Source of the DNA: Flavobacteriales bacterium
Lineage (GTDB): Bacteria > Bacteroidota > Bacteroidia > Flavobacteriales_D > CAJJDF01
Assembly: GCA_020630395.1 (NCBI GenBank)
Contig: JAHDBM010000009.1
Coordinates: forward strand, 3,554 to 57,276
Direction: 5' to 3'
Length of the DNA stretch: 53,723 bases
Shown: piece by piece, positions 34,700-43,211 of the stretch
Layout: each line of letters begins with the position of its first letter
Numbering within the stretch: the first letter of the stretch is position 1
Notes under the pieces: generated by a model
The model's database searches: none
What the model was told of the DNA's origin: nothing
What the model saw: only the letters and a program-made list of their open reading frames with translations
Made by a program: the position numbers and the translations under genes

Positions 34700-37600
34700 G
34701 TGAGTAAACCACCTTTTTATAAAAGAAAAAAATTCTGGAAACGATTTGTAATATTAGCAATACTCTTACCCATTGTATTATTTTTTGCAGTTGTAGGAGT
34801 AGCGTATTGGAAACAAAAAGAAATTGTTCAGCATTTAATAGAAGATGTTAATGAAGATTTTGAAGGGTTAATAGAAATAGAAGGCTCGCATATTTCTCCT
34901 TTTGAAACATTTCCGTACATATCTATTGATCTTGAACATGTACAAATATTCGAAAACAAGCAAAAAACAACACGTCCTTTGGTTGATGTAAACGAAGTTT
35001 TTTTAGGTTTTGATTTATGGACCATCATTACGGGTAATATGGAAATTAAGGATATCAAACTAAAAAATGGTAACCTTAATCTAGTTCAGCACGAAAATGG
35101 GGAGTTCAATATAACTAAAGCACTAACATCCAAAAAAGAAATAGAAAGTGCCAATGAAGAGTTCCATTTAGATCTACATGAAATAGAATTAGAAAATATA
35201 GACATTATAAAACTTAATGAGGCCAATAATTTATTGGTAGAAGCATTTATTAATGATGCCGACATGATCTTTAACACATCACCAGATCATGTATATACTT
35301 CATTAGACTCTCGGTTCGAACTTAATATTATTGTAGAAGGAGACACTACATTTATCAAACATAAACATTTTGATGTAGATACTGAATTAGATTATTTGGT
35401 CAAAAAGGATATGTTGCATATTCAGCCTACAAAAGTCAAGCTAGAAGGAACAGACTTTAATATGGAAGGAGATGTTAATTTATTAGAGGATGGTTTGCTT
35501 GATTTACATTTTGATGGAAATAAAGAAAATTTCAAGCTAGTTATGGCAATGGCTCCCGAAGAAATTATTCCAATTTTAGAGCGCTATGATAATCAAGGGA
35601 AAATCTTTTTTGACGCTACCTTAAAAGGAAAATCCATGAATGGGCACACACCTGCAATTGAGGCAACATTTGGGTGTAAGGAGGCTTATTTTGCTAATCA
35701 GCAGGTTAATAAAAAATTAGATAAATTAAATTTTGTTGGTCATTTTACTAATGGAGAAAAAAGAGATCTTTCTACCATGAAATTTACCATTGAAGATTTA
35801 TCTGCAAGACCAGAAGTAGGAGATGTAAAGGTAAATCTTGCTGTAGAAAATTTTGAAGAACCTAACATAGATTTAAAATTAAACACCAAATTTAAGCTTG
35901 ATTTTTTAGCTAAGTTTTTAAATGTAACCGATCTTAAAAACATGAACGGAGAGGTTGATTTAACCATGAATTTTAAGGATATAATTGATTTAGAACACCC
36001 AGAAAAGAGTATTGAAAAATTAAATGAATCATACTATACTCAACTTAAAGTAACTGACCTTAGTTTCCTATACACGAAAAAAGATGAAGTTCCTCTAAAG
36101 GACTTAGATATGTTCGTTAAAGTAGATGGACATAAAGCGGTTATAGAGTATTGTAACATTAAATTAGGTAAATCTGACCTTGCGATTGATGGCTCTATTA
36201 GCGATTTGCCTGCTATTATTCACCATACCGATATACCAGTAGATACTCGATTAAATATTAAAAGTAAGTTAATAGATATATATGAATTAACTAAAAAAGA
36301 TAGCGGACAAGGATTTGATGAGCAAATAGAGAATTTATCATTAGCCTTAGATTTTAAAAGTTCGGCAAAGGCTATTACCGAATCTCCTAATTTACCAAAA
36401 GGAGAGTTTTTTATAGAAAACTTATATGCTAAGTTAAAGCATTATCCACATGCCTTTCATGATTTTCATGCAGATATTTTTGTTGAAAGTGAAGATTTTA
36501 AAGTTGTAGATTTTAAGGGGATGATCGATAAAAGTGATTTCTTCTTTTCAGGTAAACTGAAACATTACGATTTATGGTTTGCTAACGAAATGAATGGCGA
36601 TACACGAATAGATTTTAACCTAATTTCCGATCATTTAAGACTTGAAGATATTTTTGCATATAAAGGTGAAAACTATGTTCCCGAAGATTATAGACATGAA
36701 CAATTCGATAAATTAAAAGTACATGGAATTGCAGATTTACACTTTAAAAAAGAATTGCAGTCCATTGACTTAATGATGGATAAATTTGATGCTAAAATGA
36801 AAATCCATCCCTTACGATTCGAAAAATTTAAAGGTAGAGTGCATTACGAAAAAGACCATTTAGTAGTTGAGGATTTTTCGGGTAAATTAGGTAAATCAGA
36901 TTTTAAAACAACTCTTCATTATTATTTAGGAAAAGAAGAAGCCTTAAAGAAAAGAGAGAATCACTTTGAGATCGCTTCAAACCGCTTAGATTTTGACGAG
37001 CTTTTTAACTATAACCCATCACCTAATAGTGCAAATGAACAAGTAGATCATGATGCCGGGTTTAATATATATGAACTACCGTTTACCGATATGACCTATC
37101 ATTTAAATATTAAACATTTAAATTACCACAAGTATTTAATCCATAATATAAAAGGAGAATTGCGAACTACCCCTCAGCATTATATTTATATGGATAAGTT
37201 AAATTTAGATGCAGCAGGAGGTCATCTTGCTATTAATGGATATTTTAATGGTTCTAACCCTAAACTAATTTATTTTAGTCCAGATATGAAAGTTAAGAAT
37301 GTTGAGCTAGACAAACTAATGTTAAAGTTCGATAATTTTGGACAGGATCATATGGTCTCCGAAAATCTTCATGGTAAGTTTTCTGGAACAATAACAGGTA
37401 AAATACATATGCATAATGATTTGGTTCCTAAAATTGATGACTCCGAAATACACATTGATGCACATGTTACCGAAGGTAGATTAGAGCACTTTGCAGTATT
37501 CGACTATATGTCAGATTATTTTAAAGATAAAAACCTAACTAACGTACGTTTCGATACATTAGATAATAAATTTGATTTTATTAATGGAAAACTTATCATA

Positions 37601-37876
37601 CCAGAGATGGATATTAACTCTTCTATAGGGCACATGCTCGTAGAAGGATCACAGGATATGGATATGAATATGGATTATTATATTCGTGTTCCATGGAAAA
37701 TGGTAACCCAAACAGCTTCTAGTAAATTATTTAAAAGAAAAAAAGAGGCAGTAGATACCAATCAAGTAGACGAAATTCAATATGCTAACGAGAATAAGAA
37801 AACACGATACGTAAATATTCGTGTTAAAGGAGATGCAGACGATTACAAAGTTACCCTCAAGAAAAAGAAAAAGTAA
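34700..37876 (+). CDS. large AsmA-like inner-membrane/periplasmic protein
   Basis: 1058 residues: a basic N-terminal tail, one membrane helix at about residues 13-33, then a very long periplasmic region of repeated beta-rich segments. The N-terminal periplasmic part (ISPFETFPYISIDLEHVQI, LVDVNEVFLGFDLWTIITGNMEIKDIKLKNG) and C-terminal part (HIDAHVTEGRLEHFAVFDYMSDYFKDKNL, VRFDTLDNKFDFINGKLIIPEMDINSSIG) match the AsmA family, whose members form long lipid-conducting or envelope-organising proteins. It starts with GTG at 34700. A lipid-transfer role is inferred from the family. Family members in Bacteroidota are usually 800-1100 residues, so the length is normal. Confidence 0.85.
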   Translation: MSKPPFYKRKKFWKRFVILAILLPIVLFFAVVGVAYWKQKEIVQHLIEDVNEDFEGLIEIEGSHISPFETFPYISIDLEHVQIFENKQKTTRPLVDVNEVFLGFDLWTIITGNMEIKDIKLKNGNLNLVQHENGEFNITKALTSKKEIESANEEFHLDLHEIELENIDIIKLNEANNLLVEAFINDADMIFNTSPDHVYTSLDSRFELNIIVEGDTTFIKHKHFDVDTELDYLVKKDMLHIQPTKVKLEGTDFNMEGDVNLLEDGLLDLHFDGNKENFKLVMAMAPEEIIPILERYDNQGKIFFDATLKGKSMNGHTPAIEATFGCKEAYFANQQVNKKLDKLNFVGHFTNGEKRDLSTMKFTIEDLSARPEVGDVKVNLAVENFEEPNIDLKLNTKFKLDFLAKFLNVTDLKNMNGEVDLTMNFKDIIDLEHPEKSIEKLNESYYTQLKVTDLSFLYTKKDEVPLKDLDMFVKVDGHKAVIEYCNIKLGKSDLAIDGSISDLPAIIHHTDIPVDTRLNIKSKLIDIYELTKKDSGQGFDEQIENLSLALDFKSSAKAITESPNLPKGEFFIENLYAKLKHYPHAFHDFHADIFVESEDFKVVDFKGMIDKSDFFFSGKLKHYDLWFANEMNGDTRIDFNLISDHLRLEDIFAYKGENYVPEDYRHEQFDKLKVHGIADLHFKKELQSIDLMMDKFDAKMKIHPLRFEKFKGRVHYEKDHLVVEDFSGKLGKSDFKTTLHYYLGKEEALKKRENHFEIASNRLDFDELFNYNPSPNSANEQVDHDAGFNIYELPFTDMTYHLNIKHLNYHKYLIHNIKGELRTTPQHYIYMDKLNLDAAGGHLAINGYFNGSNPKLIYFSPDMKVKNVELDKLMLKFDNFGQDHMVSENLHGKFSGTITGKIHMHNDLVPKIDDSEIHIDAHVTEGRLEHFAVFDYMSDYFKDKNLTNVRFDTLDNKFDFINGKLIIPEMDINSSIGHMLVEGSQDMDMNMDYYIRVPWKMVTQTASSKLFKRKKEAVDTNQVDEIQYANENKKTRYVNIRVKGDADDYKVTLKKKKK

Positions 37877-37933
37877 TTTTTTATAAAAAGAGGGGTTACC
37901 TTTTTATAATTTCTTCATTAACTAATAAAGCAT

Positions 37934-40333
37934 ATGAAAAAAGTTCTGTACATAGTTTGTATCCTATTATTAGGAGGTTTAGGATATGGTCAAATATCAA
38001 AACCTAAAAAAGTAAAGTTACATTACAACTCTATAGATCATAAGGTTTTAGAAGAGCTAGTCTTATCGAAGGTTAATCAATTAAGAGATTCATTAAATAT
38101 TAAGCCATTAATAAAAGATGATATATTAAGGCAAGCAGCCTTAGATCATTCTGATTACCAATCTTACTTTAATAAACTTACACATATACAGAAAAGAGTA
38201 GGAAAAAAGGAACCCTATAATAGAGTTGCTTATTACAATGGAACACATTCGTTAATTGGAGAAAATTGTGCTTTTAGTTACATCAATAAAAATGTTAAAC
38301 TTAAAAATGGAAAAGTAGAGTCAAATAATACCTTAGCATCTTTAGCAGAAAGTTTGTTCCAAAGCTGGTTTCATTCTCCGGGACATTATGCAAATATGAT
38401 TAATGAAGAATATGTAACTACCGGGATAAATTTTTCTATTAATAAGAAAAGTAAAAAAATATATGCCACACAAGTATTTGGAGGTAAGCCTTATGAGCTT
38501 CCTAGAGGAGTTAAAGTTCCAAAAGATGCCTATGGTATATCAGAAGGGAATAATAAGCTGTGTGATAAAATTAAAACATACAAATATGGATCAGAGTTTT
38601 TTGCAAATTATTTAGTAAGGGATGGTAGGGATGTCTATATTTATTTTCATGATTTAAATTATTTTAAAAAGATTTTATCGGGAATAAATGATGCTATTGC
38701 GATAGATATTATAGAACGAAATCAATTACCTTGTAATAAACCTAATGTTTTTCATGGAAACCCGGTTCATGATGGCGTGCTTAAAAAGCCAGTTTATTTT
38801 TATGAATTATATAAAAACAATCAAGCAAAAAAAGAGAATCATCTATATAGTTATTTAGGAACAGTTCCAGAAAGTATAAGAGGGGAATATCAAGTAAATA
38901 CCTTGCTTATAAAAAGAAATAAAATGTGTTATAATTCTTATCCGGTTTCTGTCCCGTCTGATGAGATCCCGTTATTTAAATTTCAACCATTGTTCGATAC
39001 AGTTTCTGTCGGTAAAGTTGGAATTGATACCTTAAACTTTGACATGGAGTTTTATGTTCCATTTAATAGAGGAGAGGTAGATTATGGTTCAAAAGAGTTT
39101 AAAACATTATATAATCGAATAAAGGGTTATAAAAAGCACATTAAAGAAATTAATGTATTTTCTTACAGTTCGGTTGAAGGGTCTTCTCAACAGAATAAGT
39201 TTTTACAAGAAGAAAGAGCTAAAAAGATTATAGCTAGAATTAAACAAGCCAATTTACCTAGTTCAATTTCTATTCAATCCACATCTGAAGAAAACTGGAA
39301 GATGTTTTATGAGCAAATAAAACAAACCGAATATGCTTATTTAGCTAACAAAACTAAACAAGAAGTAAAGGTCTTTTTAACTGATAAAAATAATTTAAAC
39401 TTTTTTGAAGATATGCTTTTTCAAGAGCGAACGGCAAAAGTTATAGTTAAGGTAAATGGAATTATTGATGCTAATTCTACAAACGATCTATACGATTTAT
39501 CCCTTTCTTACAGAAAAAAAGTTGATACTAAAAAATTAAAGGAAGCAACAATAGTATTAGGGAAAGCTTTAAAAAGTTATAGTGTATCTAATGATTTTCC
39601 GTTAGATGTATTTTATAATCCTTCTATTGAAACAAGCAATGAAAACTTAGTGATATTTAATAACCAATTAGCATTATTAACTAATATCAGTTGGTTTTCA
39701 TTAAATAAACAAGAAGCAAAGCCAATTGTTAAGCTGATAAAAGACAATAATAATTATGTGCCATTAAAGTACAACATGTATTGTAACGCTATTAAATATA
39801 TGTTTTATGAGCAGGATACTATTTATTCTACTAAGGAATTGTTGAATGGGATTAATGCATTAAAAAAACATAAAGATTGGAGTAAATACGAAACTCAATT
39901 GGGTGAAGAAAACTTTAATAGATTAATTATTAATTATCATTTAGGAGCTTTAAAGTTTAATAGAAGATATAGAAAGTATGAAGAGGTAAATGAGTCTTTA
40001 AAAGTGATAAAAAATTATTTTAGTAAAGCTAATATGACCGTTCAAGAAGCAACTAAAATGGGGTTGTTTTTTAATGAATATTACCGATTCGATTGGACTA
40101 TTGAAATTTTAAAACCGTATTTAAAGGAAACAAAAGTAGATGAAGAAGCCATTTTTACTTTTGTGCAAACTACCACTTTATTAAGAGAAGAATTTCCAGA
40201 TGATGAGTATTATGAATATATGAACAAGGCAAAAAACAAAAACAGCACACGTTTTTGCACATGGATTAATAAAGATTTCCAAGTGATGAGATATAAAAAA
40301 GTAAAGGAAGTATTTTGTAATGCTTGTAAATAA
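37934..40333 (+). CDS. secreted CAP-domain protein with an OmpA-like segment
   Basis: 799 residues with a signal peptide (1-20). The CAP/SCP domain spans about 35-185 and has the conserved GENCAF (with the metal-site Glu), QSWFHSPGHYANMI and ATQVFGG. A second region (about 370-440: EFYVPFNRGEVDYGS, IKEINVFSYSSVEGSSQQN, EERAKKIIARIKQ) looks like an OmpA C-terminal peptidoglycan-binding-type domain with the usual two-strand, helix arrangement. The remaining half (440-799) is helical and Lys/Glu-rich, with no family I recognise. It probably acts at the cell surface or in the periplasm. The combination of CAP and OmpA-like regions in one protein is uncommon to me. Confidence 0.75.
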   Translation: MKKVLYIVCILLLGGLGYGQISKPKKVKLHYNSIDHKVLEELVLSKVNQLRDSLNIKPLIKDDILRQAALDHSDYQSYFNKLTHIQKRVGKKEPYNRVAYYNGTHSLIGENCAFSYINKNVKLKNGKVESNNTLASLAESLFQSWFHSPGHYANMINEEYVTTGINFSINKKSKKIYATQVFGGKPYELPRGVKVPKDAYGISEGNNKLCDKIKTYKYGSEFFANYLVRDGRDVYIYFHDLNYFKKILSGINDAIAIDIIERNQLPCNKPNVFHGNPVHDGVLKKPVYFYELYKNNQAKKENHLYSYLGTVPESIRGEYQVNTLLIKRNKMCYNSYPVSVPSDEIPLFKFQPLFDTVSVGKVGIDTLNFDMEFYVPFNRGEVDYGSKEFKTLYNRIKGYKKHIKEINVFSYSSVEGSSQQNKFLQEERAKKIIARIKQANLPSSISIQSTSEENWKMFYEQIKQTEYAYLANKTKQEVKVFLTDKNNLNFFEDMLFQERTAKVIVKVNGIIDANSTNDLYDLSLSYRKKVDTKKLKEATIVLGKALKSYSVSNDFPLDVFYNPSIETSNENLVIFNNQLALLTNISWFSLNKQEAKPIVKLIKDNNNYVPLKYNMYCNAIKYMFYEQDTIYSTKELLNGINALKKHKDWSKYETQLGEENFNRLIINYHLGALKFNRRYRKYEEVNESLKVIKNYFSKANMTVQEATKMGLFFNEYYRFDWTIEILKPYLKETKVDEEAIFTFVQTTTLLREEFPDDEYYEYMNKAKNKNSTRFCTWINKDFQVMRYKKVKEVFCNACK

Positions 40334-40358
40334 AAGTTAATCCCCAAAAAAGTTAGTT

Positions 40359-41381
40359 TTATTTCTTTCGTAGACGAAATCCTCTTACTCGTTTAGTTGA
40401 TTTTTTTTGTTGGATATTTTCTTCTTCCCAAGATGGGTCAATCATTATTCCCATGAATACACTTTCGTGATCTTCTTCTAATTCGATTGTTAATTTACCC
40501 CCCTCTTTTATTGATTTTTCATTCGGTTTTATTTTGATTACTTGTTCTTTATAGCCAATATATTTTATAACTATTGAAAGGTCTGTTAAGGTATCAAGAT
40601 CTTCTAATATATAAGAGAATTTCCCATCTAAATCAGTGATAATTTCTGTTTCAGAATTTATTCTAATACTACAAAAAGGTAAAGGTTCTCCAGAATGCTT
40701 GTCGGTTACAATTCCATTTAAAGTAGTTTGATTTATTTTATTAGAATCAGAAAGGGTAGCATTGTTATTTAGTTTGTCAAGTGTAAAATTGACGGTAGCT
40801 GTAGCGGTTTGATTAAAATTAGTCTTATTAAGACTTTGCTCTATTTGCTTGTAATTTTCGTGTGAGACAATCAATTTAAGACTGTTAATTACATTAACAT
40901 CATTTAATATTAAGTGAAAAGCCCCATTATTATCAGAAGTTGTTTCAAGATCTAATTCGGCTATATAAATTCTTGCACCAGCTATTCCTTTTCCGTTATC
41001 TCCTATAATTGTGCCTCTAATATCGAAAGGTTTTGGCACTTTAATAGATTGTTCAATTACTTGTTCAGGTTTTATATTAATATGAGAGTTTCCAATATTT
41101 GGAATTGTGAATGCTAACAATCCAGCAGCCATAAATTTTAATGGAGGCAAAAAATTGTATTCTTTAGCTTTTGGTCGAACATTAAAATGTTCTTTAGCAT
41201 ATATACCACAAACTTGTGTTTCAGAAGCTTTGTGCGTGTTTATTATTTCTTGTATAGATGAATGTGTAAAGTTGATAACTTCTTTATCGCAAGATGAACA
41301 AAACTTACCTTTTTCAGTAGCTTTCATCTTGTAAAGATTTTCTTTACAAGGATACATGTTTTTAGCGTTTAGATGTTTCAT
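40359..41381 (-). CDS. cysteine-module plus carboxypeptidase-regulatory-like domain protein
   Basis: 340 residues. The N-terminal 70 residues hold Cys12, Cys28, Cys31 and Cys58 in the pattern PCKENLYKM, then KGKFCSSCDKEVINF and VCGIYA, a module I know from other Bacteroidota proteins and that may bind a metal. A hydrophobic stretch (about 81-97) follows, then two carboxypeptidase D regulatory-like beta-sandwich domains (about 119-185 and 222-287). The C-terminus is Lys/Arg-rich (KKSTKRVRGFRLRKK). The N-terminal module would be cytosolic and the beta-sandwiches periplasmic if the segment spans the membrane. Function unknown. It faces the CAP gene and shares its intergenic end. Confidence 0.75.
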   Translation of the reverse strand: MKHLNAKNMYPCKENLYKMKATEKGKFCSSCDKEVINFTHSSIQEIINTHKASETQVCGIYAKEHFNVRPKAKEYNFLPPLKFMAAGLLAFTIPNIGNSHINIKPEQVIEQSIKVPKPFDIRGTIIGDNGKGIAGARIYIAELDLETTSDNNGAFHLILNDVNVINSLKLIVSHENYKQIEQSLNKTNFNQTATATVNFTLDKLNNNATLSDSNKINQTTLNGIVTDKHSGEPLPFCSIRINSETEIITDLDGKFSYILEDLDTLTDLSIVIKYIGYKEQVIKIKPNEKSIKEGGKLTIELEEDHESVFMGIMIDPSWEEENIQQKKSTKRVRGFRLRKK

Positions 41382-41416
41382 AAAAGTTATCTTAAATTAT
41401 ATACTTATTCATACAC

Positions 41417-41749
41417 CTAAAGGATTAAAAAGTTCAGTGTATAGTGAATCTCTTGAGTAATAGCTGTTCCTAATATTATAAATACTATTAATCTATAATT
41501 AGCATAGGTAATAAATGATAATGTTTTAATAGTAGGGTTAAATAATTCAATTTGTGATTTATCATCTATATCAAAAGGAGTGTCTCCTTTTTTATAGTGG
41601 ACTGTATTTATCTCTTGTAAAGACATGTTGCAAAAATCGATAATCTCACGATTGTATGAGTCAAAACATTTACTAACTGAACTTGTTCTAAATTCGTTCC
41701 ATTTTTTAATACATGGTTTAATTTGCTTTATAGTTGTAAATTTTGTCAT
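41417..41749 (-). CDS. decayed paralogue of the cysteine-module protein
   Basis: 110 residues. Residues 11-45 (KPCIKKWNEF, SKCFDSYNREIIDFCNMSLQEI) align with the neighbour's module (YPCKENLYKM, KFCSSCDKEVINF, SSIQEI) but the CxxC pair has become C-F-D-S-Y, so a metal site of that kind could not form. Then comes one hydrophobic segment at about 86-97, and the beta-sandwich domains of the neighbour are absent. It is 36 bases upstream of the neighbour, so they are probably cotranscribed. Either a small degenerate relative or a truncated pseudogene copy; I treat it as a coding gene with low confidence. Confidence 0.5.
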   Translation of the reverse strand: MTKFTTIKQIKPCIKKWNEFRTSSVSKCFDSYNREIIDFCNMSLQEINTVHYKKGDTPFDIDDKSQIELFNPTIKTLSFITYANYRLIVFIILGTAITQEIHYTLNFLIL

Positions 41750-41792
41750 AAATCATGGGTTTATAATGAGATGATAAACTAACCTATTTCCA

Positions 41793-41822
41793 TAAAAAAA
41801 CCACCACAAATAAATGTGGTGG
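41793..41822 (-). terminator. intrinsic terminator of the small outer-membrane protein gene
   Basis: CCACCACA, a six-base loop and TGTGGTGG form an eight-pair GC-rich stem (41801-41822), with seven T on the minus strand just after it (41794-41800). It follows the stop of the gene at 41872 by about 50 bases. Confidence 0.9.
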
Positions 41823-41871
41823 CTGGGATTACACTGTTGTTCCTATGTATATTTTGTTCTACTAAATACTG

Positions 41872-42396
41872 TTAGAACTTCAGTTTTATCTCTAGTCCTG
41901 GGTCTATTGCAACCCAAGTATTTCCGTTTGTAGTTACTTCTACAAATGGTTTAACATCTAAACTAATAGCAAAAGGTATGTTTGGAATTGCATATTCAAT
42001 CCCTACAATTCCATCAACACCTAACCCCATATCATTATCAGCATAATCATATCTGTTGTTGCCATTATTTAAACGAAAATCTGATGACCAAAATGCTGCA
42101 TGTCCACCGGCACCATAATACCAATTAAGTCCATCAACATTAAAGGCATTTACATATTTTTCCCATAATAAGGTTGCGCCAAAACCGTTATTCCAAATTC
42201 CTAATATACCTTCAATTGCTTGTGATCCATTAACAAATTGTTTTATAGTTAATCCAGATGTTCCTCCACCTCTTAAACCAATTGCAGTATTATAGTTTCG
42301 ACTACTTTGTGATGTTGTATTTAATGTTGTTTGTGAGTTTGAACTAACAGTGCATAGAATTAATACTATTACTGATAGATGTTTTAAAATTTTCAT
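41872..42396 (-). CDS. outer-membrane beta-barrel-type protein
   Basis: 174 residues from the ATG at 42396, chosen because a signal peptide begins there (MKILKHLSVIVLILC); an in-frame ATG at 42459 would add 21 basic residues and break the signal. The mature protein is strand-rich with Gly and aromatic residues (GLRGGGTSGLTIKQF, GILGIWNNGFGATLLWEKY, GINWYYGAGGHAAFW-type repeats) and ends in KLKF, a typical barrel end. It is probably a small eight-stranded barrel. Function unknown. Confidence 0.8.
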   Translation of the reverse strand: MKILKHLSVIVLILCTVSSNSQTTLNTTSQSSRNYNTAIGLRGGGTSGLTIKQFVNGSQAIEGILGIWNNGFGATLLWEKYVNAFNVDGLNWYYGAGGHAAFWSSDFRLNNGNNRYDYADNDMGLGVDGIVGIEYAIPNIPFAISLDVKPFVEVTTNGNTWVAIDPGLEIKLKF

Positions 42397-42562
42397 ATTG
42401 TCTGTTTTTTTTGATTTAGTTATTGTAGTTCTATTTTTGTGCCAATCAAAAAAAAACACTTTAAAAGCTGTTAATCAGAGTTTTATTTTTTTTCACTTTT
42501 GCTTGATGTGTGAAATAAAACCACACTTTTGGTATGCAGGACACATCACCAAATAATGGACT

Positions 42563-42591
42563 AATAAAAAAGGATTAACCATTGGCTAACC
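42563..42591 (-). terminator. terminator-like hairpin after the single receiver gene
   Basis: On the minus strand, AGGGTTAGC, loop CAATG, GTTAATCCT, then a T-run. Stem of nine positions with about two mismatches. It lies downstream of the receiver gene ending at 42664. Confidence 0.55.
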
Positions 42592-42663
42592 CTTTAAAAC
42601 GCTAGATAATATTTATTCTGTCCTACCAAAATTCATATTGAAATAATTATGAGCGTTTAATTA

Positions 42664-43089
42664 CTACATATCTTTTAAAAGATCTTGTAGTACAGCACCA
42701 ACTCTATTTTTAGAATTAATATTTTTATCTATGTATGCTGATATGCCTTTGTTTTTTAGTTCTTCTGTTAAACCTTTCTCTTCTTGAGCACTTATCATCA
42801 CAACTTTACATTCGTCACAGTGTTTTGTTACTTCATCTAACACATCAGCTCCAGTTAGTAAATCAACTTCATTTTCATGTTCCAAATAATAATCGAGTAA
42901 CATAATGTCTGTGTCATCTTCTAGCTCCTGTATGGTGTTTTCTGCAGTATGATAGGATTTAATATTAAAATTAAAATCTGAATATACTTTCTCATCACAA
43001 ATTGTTTCAACATACTTTGTTAATACCTTATTGAAATATTTATCGTCTTCCACGATAACAATATTTACATCTTTTTTATTTTTCTTCAT
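42664..43089 (-). CDS. single-domain response regulator (receiver 1)
   Basis: 141 residues, one CheY-like receiver and no output domain. The acidic pocket EDD is at residues 14-16, the phosphoacceptor Asp66 is in MLLDYYL, Ser100 is in the Thr/Ser switch position and Lys122 (YIDKN) completes the site. It ends with a helix. It is separated from the hybrid kinase by a 122-base gap containing its own promoter, so it can be expressed alone. A likely partner of the adjacent kinase in a phosphorelay, or a CheY-like effector. The unusual LLDYYL motif is shared with receiver 2. Confidence 0.85.
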   Translation of the reverse strand: MKKNKKDVNIVIVEDDKYFNKVLTKYVETICDEKVYSDFNFNIKSYHTAENTIQELEDDTDIMLLDYYLEHENEVDLLTGADVLDEVTKHCDECKVVMISAQEEKGLTEELKNKGISAYIDKNINSKNRVGAVLQDLLKDM

Positions 43090-43126
43090 GGCTTTTGGTT
43101 TACTATAGATACTTCTACAATCAGTC

Positions 43127-43156
43127 CAAAATTAAAAAGTATTGATTTTCAGCAAA
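43127..43156 (-). promoter_or_regulatory. promoter of the receiver 1 gene
   Basis: On the minus strand, TTTG at 43153-43156 and TAATTTTG at 43127-43134 are separated by 18 bases, matching both boxes of the Bacteroidota promoter (TTG at -33 and TAnnTTTG at -7). The -7 box is 37 bases before the start codon. The best complete promoter I found in the window. Confidence 0.65.
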
Positions 43157-43211
43157 TTAATAAGTGTTAGATGTGAGAAAGTCGTGATTTTTTTCTCAAA
43201 ATGAGCGTTTT

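Noticed and set aside
37880-37910. ATAAAAAG...CTTTTTAT hairpin between the AsmA-like and CAP genes
   Set aside because: AT-only stem with weak pairing and no clear terminator tail; too weak to list as a terminator.
42397-42459. Longer start for the small outer-membrane protein
   Set aside because: It would put 21 basic residues before a good signal peptide; the ATG at 42396 fits export.
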